Both the position numbers and the translations under genes were made by a program. Source: Candidatus Bathyarchaeota archaeon (GTDB lineage Archaea; Thermoproteota; Bathyarchaeia; TCS64; PIYN01). Taken from it: DNA of 60,144 nt. The DNA is taken from contig PIYN01000004.1 in assembly GCA_003601775.1 (NCBI GenBank), forward strand, positions 1 through 60,144, in the 5' to 3' direction. The notes below the pieces were generated by a model that did no database searches, was not told where the DNA came from, and saw nothing but the letters and a program-made list of their open reading frames with translations. Numbering within the stretch: position 1 is the stretch's first letter; every line of letters begins with the position of its first letter. Shown here one piece after another: positions 21,266-28,003 of the stretch.

Positions 21266-22558
21266 TCACCTCGTGTAGCCGCACCAGTCGAGGAGGGTGA
21301 GGGCGAGGACCTTCGTGACCCTGAGGACCTCCTCCACCTCGACGTACTCGTTCACGGCGTGGGCTCTGCTCAGGTCTCCGCCGGGGCCGTAGTAGATGCA
21401 GGGTATCCCAGCCCTGTTGAGCCACCCGGCGTCGCCGACGGTGGAGGTCATCGAGATCTCCGGTTCTCTCCCCGTCACGGCCTCGTGGGCCGCTGCGACG
21501 GTCTGGACGCCCGGGTGGTCCTCCCTGACCTCGAAGCCGGGGAAGACCTCCCCCTTCTCCTTCACGAGCGACTTCCCTCCCCACTTGAAGGTCGGGGGGT
21601 ACTTCCTCAGCCATAGGTCCGCCTCGGCGACCCTCCGGATGTAGTCCTCCACCTCCCTGATGACCTCCTCGTAGTCCTCGTTGGGGAGGGTGTGGATGGT
21701 GCACCAGAGCCTGCACTCATCGGCGATGAAGGCAGGGTGCCTCCCACCCTCTATCACCGCGGGGTTTATCGTCGTCATCCCTGGCGGGAGCATCGGGTGC
21801 CTCTTATGGACCGCCCAGTGGCGCTCCAGCTCCTGGAGGGCCTGGATGATCTTCACCATCTTCTCTATCGCGCTCGCCCCCTCCATCCCCCCGCCGGCGT
21901 GCAGCCAGTAGACCCTCGTCCCATCGTGGAGGGTGACGGGGCTCTTCACGGTGATCCAGACGGTTATACAGCCTCCCTGCCCTATCACGATCTCCCCGAA
22001 AGGCTCGGGGATGATGGCGAAGTCGGCCCTGTAGCCCCGCTCTATGCACCTCACCGTCCCGGGCTCCCCCGCCTCCTCCCCCACGACGCTCTCCAGGATC
22101 ACGTCGCCCCGGAGCCTGTACCCCGCCTCCAGGACCGAGGCGACGGCCATCACCATCGCCGCGATCCCCCCCTTCATATCGAAGGCCCCCCTCCCGTAGA
22201 CCCTCCCATCCTCCACCCAGGGGTCGAAGGGGTCGTGCCTCCAGGGCTCATCCGGCCTGACCTCGGCGACGTCCATGTGTCCGTTGAGGATGATGGAGCG
22301 CCCCCCGCCTGAGCCCTTCAGGACGCCGACGACGTCCGGCTCCCCCGGGAAGACGTCGAACATCTCAACCGTGAAGCCCATCCCCTCCAGCATCCTCGCC
22401 ATCCACCTCTGGGCGGGGAGGGTATTCCCCCCCGGCGGGCAGGGCGTCTCGAAGCGGATGAGCCTCTTGAGGAGGTCCACGACCTCATCCCGCTTCTCCT
22501 CCACGACACGCAGGACCCTCTCCCTATCCTCAGTCCTGACCATCTCCTCCACCTCCAA
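21266..22558 (-). CDS. M20-family metallopeptidase (ArgE/DapE/CPG2-like)
   Basis: 'ILNGHMDVAEV', 'GRGAFDMKGGIAAMV', 'VGEEAGEPGT', C-terminal 'GPGGDLSRAHAVNEYVEV'. Confidence 0.88.
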   Translation of the reverse strand: MEVEEMVRTEDRERVLRVVEEKRDEVVDLLKRLIRFETPCPPGGNTLPAQRWMARMLEGMGFTVEMFDVFPGEPDVVGVLKGSGGGRSIILNGHMDVAEVRPDEPWRHDPFDPWVEDGRVYGRGAFDMKGGIAAMVMAVASVLEAGYRLRGDVILESVVGEEAGEPGTVRCIERGYRADFAIIPEPFGEIVIGQGGCITVWITVKSPVTLHDGTRVYWLHAGGGMEGASAIEKMVKIIQALQELERHWAVHKRHPMLPPGMTTINPAVIEGGRHPAFIADECRLWCTIHTLPNEDYEEVIREVEDYIRRVAEADLWLRKYPPTFKWGGKSLVKEKGEVFPGFEVREDHPGVQTVAAAHEAVTGREPEISMTSTVGDAGWLNRAGIPCIYYGPGGDLSRAHAVNEYVEVEEVLRVTKVLALTLLDWCGYTR

Positions 22559-22615
22559 GAACTTCGTATAAAGGATTATATAACTATCTTATAATATTCC
22601 TCCGGCGAGGAGGCT

Positions 22616-23647
22616 ATGTCGGGGAGAAGCGTCAGCCGGGACCCCTCGGCTGACATCAGGTTGAGGATGCCCTGCGAGGTCGTGAGGGAGCATCTCCTCC
22701 CCCTCCTCAGGAGGCTCCTCGCCCAGGAGCTCGTGAGGGGGCACGGCCTGAGCCAGGTCAGGGCGGCGAGGATACTCGGCGTGACCCAGCCCGCCGTCTC
22801 GAACTACCTCCGCTCTGACCCGAAGGCGGGGGGAGTGCTGGGGGAGGTCCTCGGGGAGGTGAGGGTGATGGTCAAGGAGCTCTCGGAGGACCTCCTCGAG
22901 GGGAGGCTCACCCAAGTCGAGGCCTTGAAGAGGATCTGCGCCCTCTGCATCCAGATGAGGAATAGGGGCCCTCTCTGCTCGATCCATGGGGAGGACGTCC
23001 CCTCCCTCCACCCAGATCGCTGCTCCCTCTGCCTCACGGACCTGACGGCCATCAGGCGGAGGGCCCTGGAGGAGTATGAGATCGTGGAGAACGTGAGGTC
23101 CGCCGTCAGGCTGATAGAGGGGACGAGGGAGCTGGCCGCACTCATCCCCGAGATCGGGATGAACATCGCCTACGCCAAGCCCGGGGCGGCCGGTGTGGAG
23201 GAGGTCGTCGGGGTGCCCGGGAGGATAAGGCCCATAGGCGGATGGCCCCGTGCCTCCAGGCCCCCCGAGTTCGGGGGCTCCTCCCACACGGCCCGGGCGG
23301 TCCTCACCCTCATGGGCTTCGAGCCCTCGCTCCGCTCGGCCATCAGCCTCAGGTTCGACTGGGAGGTCGTCGAGATCTGCAAGGAGCTCGGTCTCGTCGT
23401 CTCCTACTTCGACAGGGCGGAGGAGCCCCCTGAGGTGAAGAGGGTGGACGGGAGGACGATACCTTGGGGGGTGAGGCGGGCGGTGGAGAGGCTCGGGAGG
23501 GCCCCGGACGTCATCTACGACCTCGGGGATGTGGGGAAGGAGCCGATGATCTTCCTCTTCGGGCACACAGCCCTCGAGGTCGCCCAGCTCGCCGCGAGGA
23601 TCGCCGAGGAGTACTCCAGGAGAAGAGGCACCACGAAGAAAAGATGA
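22616..23647 (+). CDS. thiR: HTH-ThiN (thiamine-phosphate-binding) transcriptional regulator, ThiR type
   Basis: N-terminal HTH 'LSQVRAARILGVTQPAVSNYLRS'; C-terminal ThiN-like 'MNIAYAKPGAAGVEEVVGVPGRI...FGGSSHTARAVLTLM...DVIYDLGDVGKEPMIFLFG'. Confidence 0.75.
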   Translation: MSGRSVSRDPSADIRLRMPCEVVREHLLPLLRRLLAQELVRGHGLSQVRAARILGVTQPAVSNYLRSDPKAGGVLGEVLGEVRVMVKELSEDLLEGRLTQVEALKRICALCIQMRNRGPLCSIHGEDVPSLHPDRCSLCLTDLTAIRRRALEEYEIVENVRSAVRLIEGTRELAALIPEIGMNIAYAKPGAAGVEEVVGVPGRIRPIGGWPRASRPPEFGGSSHTARAVLTLMGFEPSLRSAISLRFDWEVVEICKELGLVVSYFDRAEEPPEVKRVDGRTIPWGVRRAVERLGRAPDVIYDLGDVGKEPMIFLFGHTALEVAQLAARIAEEYSRRRGTTKKR

Positions 23648-23689
23648 GTCGCCCCCGCGACAAATGTCGGAAAGGGGATCTCCACTTTT

Positions 23690-24322
23690 TCAGCTCTCGT
23701 CTCCTGCTTCTTTCCCTCTTCTCAGGTATCTCCCCACGATGTAGACCTCCGAGCTCCCCTTCCTCGAGGCCTTAGGCTTGAAGACCTTGACGAAGCCCAG
23801 CCTCTCCCTCAGCTCCCTCAGGAAGTCTTGGAAGTCCACGCCCTGGAAGAGCTTGAGGACGACCCAGCCGTCGGGGCTGAGGAACCTCTCTGCGAACCTC
23901 AGCGCCGCCCTGGCGAGCTCGATCTGCCGGAACTGGTCCAGGTCCCAGGCGCCGGAGATCTGGGGGGAGAGGTCTGAGAGGAGGACGTCGACCGGCCCCG
24001 GGAGGAGGCGCTTGACCTCCTCCATCGTCGCCTCCTCGTCCACGTCCCCCACGACCGTCCTCACGTTCTCCAGACCCAGCGGCCTGATGGGCTTGAGGTC
24101 CACCCCGATGACGAGGCCTCTCTTCCCGACGGCCTCGCTCGCCACCTGGAGCCACCCCCCAGGCGCCGCGCCGAGATCCAGGACGACCCTCGCGCCCTTG
24201 AAGAGGCCGAAGCGCTTGTCCATCTCCTTCAGCTTGAAGGCCGCCCTCGAGCGGTACCCCCTCCTCCTCGCCATGCGGCGGTAGGGGTCCCTCCTCCTCT
24301 CCGCCTTCCACCTACGACTCAT
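23690..24322 (-). CDS. rlmE: RrmJ/FtsJ-family 2'-O-ribose RNA methyltransferase
   Basis: 'YRSRAAFKLKEMDKRFGLFKGARVVLDLGAAPGGWLQVAS', 'DVLLSDLSPQISG'. Confidence 0.9.
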   Translation of the reverse strand: MSRRWKAERRRDPYRRMARRRGYRSRAAFKLKEMDKRFGLFKGARVVLDLGAAPGGWLQVASEAVGKRGLVIGVDLKPIRPLGLENVRTVVGDVDEEATMEEVKRLLPGPVDVLLSDLSPQISGAWDLDQFRQIELARAALRFAERFLSPDGWVVLKLFQGVDFQDFLRELRERLGFVKVFKPKASRKGSSEVYIVGRYLRRGKEAGDES

Positions 24323-25539
24323 CGGCGTCCCCCCTCCTGCTGTTCAGACCAGAGCTCCCTCAGGGCCTCCTTCACGGCTCCCACTGGGGCGTCGGTCTTG
24401 ACGCCTCTGGGGTGAAAGTGGGTCCTGGAGGCCCTGTAGCCCCCCCTCCTCAGGACCCTTATAAGGCCGTCTGTGGGGAGGGAGGGGAGACCGAGGAGCT
24501 CTGCGACTTTGTCGACGTCGAAGAAGGTCGGGGGATACCCCGCCTCGGAGCGGATCAGCCTCAGGAGCCTCATGAGACGCCCCCTCCGGAGCCCACGCCT
24601 CTCGGCCTCCTCGATCATCTCCTCACAGAAGGAGGCCTCGGAGAGGGGGCCGAGCCAGAGGGGACCGGCGACGGCCATGGGCCCTCCGCACTCGTCGCAT
24701 GCCCCGTCTCCGACGTCCCTGATCCTGTGGGCCGTCCTCCTGTTGAGGCATCGGGGGCAGTGGAGGATGTAGCCCATCTCCTCGAGGCTCCTCGAGGCCC
24801 CCTGGGAGCCGTGCTCCAGGACGGCGTAGGCCCTGACGTAGTGGTCGGTGCTGTGGCTGAAGGCGATCTCCACGGCCTTCTCATGTCGGGCGGCGATGGA
24901 GGCGAGGGCGCCGATGAGGAGGCGGAGGGCGACCTCGTGGCAGTACTCGGAGTGGAGAGGCGAGCCTCCGTACTTCCTGAGGCAGGCCCGGGGGTGGACG
25001 CCGCAGAGGGGCGCCATATCCGTCGCGGTGACGGCGAGGAGGCCCCCACTCCTGAGGGCCCTGACGGCGGAGTCGAGGTAGTAGACGGGGGAGCCGAAGG
25101 GGTCGAGGTCGATGTAGTCGAAGCGCCTCCCAGGCCCAGAATGGAGGGCGAGGAGGAGGTTCACATCCAAGTTCCTCACCACGACCCTGTCCGAGAGGGC
25201 GTTGAACTCCACGTTGTAGGAGGCGAGCCTCGCCGCGAGAGGGTTCAGGTCCCCCATGACAATCCTCTCCACCCCCTCCACCTCCCTCGCCAGCCTTATC
25301 CCCCTCACCCCCGTCCCGCACATCGGCTCGCAGACGACGAGGCGACGCCCCAGCCTCCTCTGATAAACTTGGAGGGCGAGGACCGCCACATCCCTATTCA
25401 GCTTCATGCGGGGGTTATAGAAGACCGGCGCCCTTGAGAGCAGGTGGTCTATGTGAGCCGCTGACACATCCCCGATCTCGGGGGCGAGGAAGCGGGCAGA
25501 TCCCTCCTCGACGACCCTCGTGGCGAAGCCGAACCCCAT
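24319..25539 (-). CDS. trm1: tRNA (guanine26-N2)-dimethyltransferase Trm1
   Basis: 'FYNPRMKLNRDVAVLAL', 'MCGTGVRGIRLARE', 'IDLDPFGSPVYYLDSAVRAL', zinc-binding Cys pairs. Confidence 0.93.
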   Translation of the reverse strand: MGFGFATRVVEEGSARFLAPEIGDVSAAHIDHLLSRAPVFYNPRMKLNRDVAVLALQVYQRRLGRRLVVCEPMCGTGVRGIRLAREVEGVERIVMGDLNPLAARLASYNVEFNALSDRVVVRNLDVNLLLALHSGPGRRFDYIDLDPFGSPVYYLDSAVRALRSGGLLAVTATDMAPLCGVHPRACLRKYGGSPLHSEYCHEVALRLLIGALASIAARHEKAVEIAFSHSTDHYVRAYAVLEHGSQGASRSLEEMGYILHCPRCLNRRTAHRIRDVGDGACDECGGPMAVAGPLWLGPLSEASFCEEMIEEAERRGLRRGRLMRLLRLIRSEAGYPPTFFDVDKVAELLGLPSLPTDGLIRVLRRGGYRASRTHFHPRGVKTDAPVGAVKEALRELWSEQQEGGRR

Positions 25540-25677
25540 TCAACTACTTAGAAGCCCAAGGAGAGATTTAATCCTTCACTCATCGAGGGATAGCCTTAAC
25601 TTCTAAGAGACGATATATTAAAAACGCTCTTACACGATGGGGAGGAAGCTCTCCTCCAGAAGTATTAAACTTGGTCG

Positions 25678-26688
25678 ATGCTGATGGATGAGCCGCGGGG
25701 AAGGGGAGAACTCCTGAGCGCCCTGAGGGATCACGACGTCCAGCTCCTCCTTGGGAGGCTCCTGACCAGCAGGTCGAGGGTGCTCCACCCCATCTTCGAT
25801 GGCGAGAGGGGGTACCGATATCCGGAGGTGGAGGATTTAGTCAACGACCCATCCGATGTTGAGGGCCTTCTGCAGAGACTTGTGGAGAAGGGCCTGCTGG
25901 AGAGGAGGCTCTGCGGGAGTCTCCTGCTCTGTCCGAGGTGTGGCTCCAGCCGACTGAGCAGGGCGGAGGGAGGGGCTGAGGCATGGCTCTGCTCCAACTG
26001 CGGCTCCACGATCCCCCTCGATCAAGTCGGCTACCGCGAGGTCTATAGCTACGCCCTGAGTCCGGAGGCCCTTGAGGAGATCTCCAGCCATCTCTTTCTC
26101 CCCTCCATACTGGATTTTCTCAGGAAGAGGGGGTTTAAGACCGAGAGCCCGGGCTACCTGGAGGGGGAGTCGGGGGTGGTCCATAGGTACGACGTCACGG
26201 CCTTCAGGAGCAGCGTCGAGGAGGGGGTCCTCGTCCTCGACCTCGAGATCTCCGAGGGGGTCGTAGGGGCTGAGAGGATCCTCTCCATGTTCGCCAAGGT
26301 CTACGACACGACACCCCTGAAGGCGGTCCTCGTCGCCGTCCCAGCCCTCACGGAGGAGGGGCGGAGGCTCGCGGCCCAGTACAGGATCAGCGTCGTGGAG
26401 GGAGGAGACCCAGACGTCATCGTCAGGAAACTGCTCAGGGTCGTCCCACCCGCGGATAGGGTTCGATATCAGGCCCTCGACGCGATGACGCTCCTCTCCC
26501 TCCCCGATCACCTGAGGAGCACGGCGATGGCGCTGCACAGGCTGGGGGAGGCGACGGCGGAGGAGGTGGCGAGGGCAACGGGGAGGGCGAGGGCCGTGGA
26601 GAGCGGCTACCTCAACCAACTCGTCAGGATGGGCTACGTGAAGAAGCGGAGGAGGGGGAGGAGGGTGCTCTTCTCACCGATGACCTGA
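25678..26688 (+). CDS. Zinc-ribbon protein with restriction-endonuclease-like central domain and C-terminal winged helix
   Basis: 'CPRCGSS...CSNCGST'; 'HRYDVTAF...LVLDLEISEG...LKAVLVAVPALTEEGRRLAAQYRISVVEG'; wHTH 'ATAEEVARATGRARAVESGYLNQLVRMGYV'. Confidence 0.5.
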   Translation: MLMDEPRGRGELLSALRDHDVQLLLGRLLTSRSRVLHPIFDGERGYRYPEVEDLVNDPSDVEGLLQRLVEKGLLERRLCGSLLLCPRCGSSRLSRAEGGAEAWLCSNCGSTIPLDQVGYREVYSYALSPEALEEISSHLFLPSILDFLRKRGFKTESPGYLEGESGVVHRYDVTAFRSSVEEGVLVLDLEISEGVVGAERILSMFAKVYDTTPLKAVLVAVPALTEEGRRLAAQYRISVVEGGDPDVIVRKLLRVVPPADRVRYQALDAMTLLSLPDHLRSTAMALHRLGEATAEEVARATGRARAVESGYLNQLVRMGYVKKRRRGRRVLFSPMT

Positions 26689-26700
26689 GGTGAAGAAAAT

Positions 26701-27480
26701 ATGGCGAAGGTCATAGCCTTCCACTCAAGCCGGGGAGGGACGGGGAAGACCCTCATAGCGAGTAACCTCGCCTTCATTATAGCCAAGAGGGGACGGGACG
26801 TCGCCCTCCTCGACCTCGACTTCAGGGCGCCGAGCCTCGCGACCGTCTTCGGGGTGGACGAGGCGAGGAAGTACTGGATGAACGACCTCCTGGACGGGAG
26901 GTGCCGGGTAGGGGAGGTCCTCGTCGACCTCACGGACAGGTATGAGACGAGGGGACGGCTCCTTATCGGCCCGGCTGACCCCCGGATGGAGGCGATGAGC
27001 AGGGCGGCCCGGAGGGATCGACGATGGCAGACGAGGGCCCTGAGGAGGCTCCTCGCCATGAGGGACGAACTCGACGACCGGCTCGGCTCGGAACTCATCC
27101 TCCTCGATACCAGTCCGGGCGTCGAGTACTCCTCGGTCAACGCGATAGTCGGCTCAGACCTCTCCATTCTCGTCTCGACGATGGACCTCCTCGACCTCGA
27201 GGGAGCTCAGAGGATGATAAGGGACCTCTACAGGGTCTTCGAGAGGAGGGTGATGGTCCTCATCAACAAGGCGGTCCCCCATGAGCTCTCCTCCGACGAG
27301 GGGAGGAGGAGGCTCCTCCAGGAGTTGGCTGAGAGGTTCACCGTCCCCCTCCTTGCCATCATACCCTGCTACTGCGACATACTGCTCTCCAGCAGGAGCA
27401 CCCTCTTCGCACTGAACCACCCGGACCACCCCTTCTCGAGGGCCCTCGGGGAGATCGCCAAGAGGTTGGAGGGCGCCTGA
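26701..27480 (+). CDS. MinD/ParA-family P-loop ATPase
   Basis: Deviant Walker A 'SRGGTGKTLIASNLA', 'LLDLDFRAPS', 'LILLDTSPG'. Confidence 0.85.
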   Translation: MAKVIAFHSSRGGTGKTLIASNLAFIIAKRGRDVALLDLDFRAPSLATVFGVDEARKYWMNDLLDGRCRVGEVLVDLTDRYETRGRLLIGPADPRMEAMSRAARRDRRWQTRALRRLLAMRDELDDRLGSELILLDTSPGVEYSSVNAIVGSDLSILVSTMDLLDLEGAQRMIRDLYRVFERRVMVLINKAVPHELSSDEGRRRLLQELAERFTVPLLAIIPCYCDILLSSRSTLFALNHPDHPFSRALGEIAKRLEGA

Positions 27481-27485
27481 CCTTT

Positions 27486-27824
27486 TCACGGGATGAGGTC
27501 CGAGGAGTCGAGCTGCCTCCTGAGGAGCTCCCTGTACTCTTCAAGGAACTCCCGACCCCTCTCGGTGACCTCGTAGATCCTCCGCCGCCTCCCCCCAATC
27601 CTCTCCTCCCTTCCCTCCACGAGACCCCTCTCCTCGAGGTCCCTGAGGAGGGGATAGATGACCGATGGGCCCACCCTAACCCCATAGGTCTCCTCGATCC
27701 TCGAGGCGAGCCTATACCCCCATGTCCCCTCCCTCTCCAGGAGCCTGAGGGCGAGTACATCCATGAAGCTCCTCGCAAAGCGCTCCTTGAGCTCCCTGAG
27801 GGCGGCAGTCTCCACGGTGGGCAC
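27486..27824 (-). CDS. PadR-family transcriptional regulator
   Basis: 'LALRLLEREGTWGYRLASRIEETYGVRVGPSVIYPLLRDLEERGLVEG'. Confidence 0.85.
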   Translation of the reverse strand: MPTVETAALRELKERFARSFMDVLALRLLEREGTWGYRLASRIEETYGVRVGPSVIYPLLRDLEERGLVEGREERIGGRRRRIYEVTERGREFLEEYRELLRRQLDSSDLIP

Positions 27825-27948
27825 CGTTAAATTTAGGGATCTGCCCCACGATATAACTCTACTCCCGGGATGGAGATTCCATGCATAAGTAAGTTCCTAA
27901 CCTACGCTTCTTCTATATTTAAATAGTCTTTTACTGATATGGTTTCCG

Positions 27949-27972
27949 AATATATCGGATTTCCGATATATT
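27949..27972. promoter_or_regulatory. Perfect inverted repeat AATATATCGGA-TT-TCCGATATATT, putative operator
   Basis: 11-bp arms, 2-bp spacer, centred about 43 bp upstream of the GTG start at 28004 and divergent to PadR. Confidence 0.65.
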
Positions 27973-28003
27973 GTAGAGCTGTTGGACAAAAATACAGATC
28001 AGG

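Noticed and set aside
24412-25437. 341-aa plus-strand ORF opposite trm1
   Set aside because: Shadow ORF with low-complexity E/G/V/P composition; the opposite strand is a clear Trm1.
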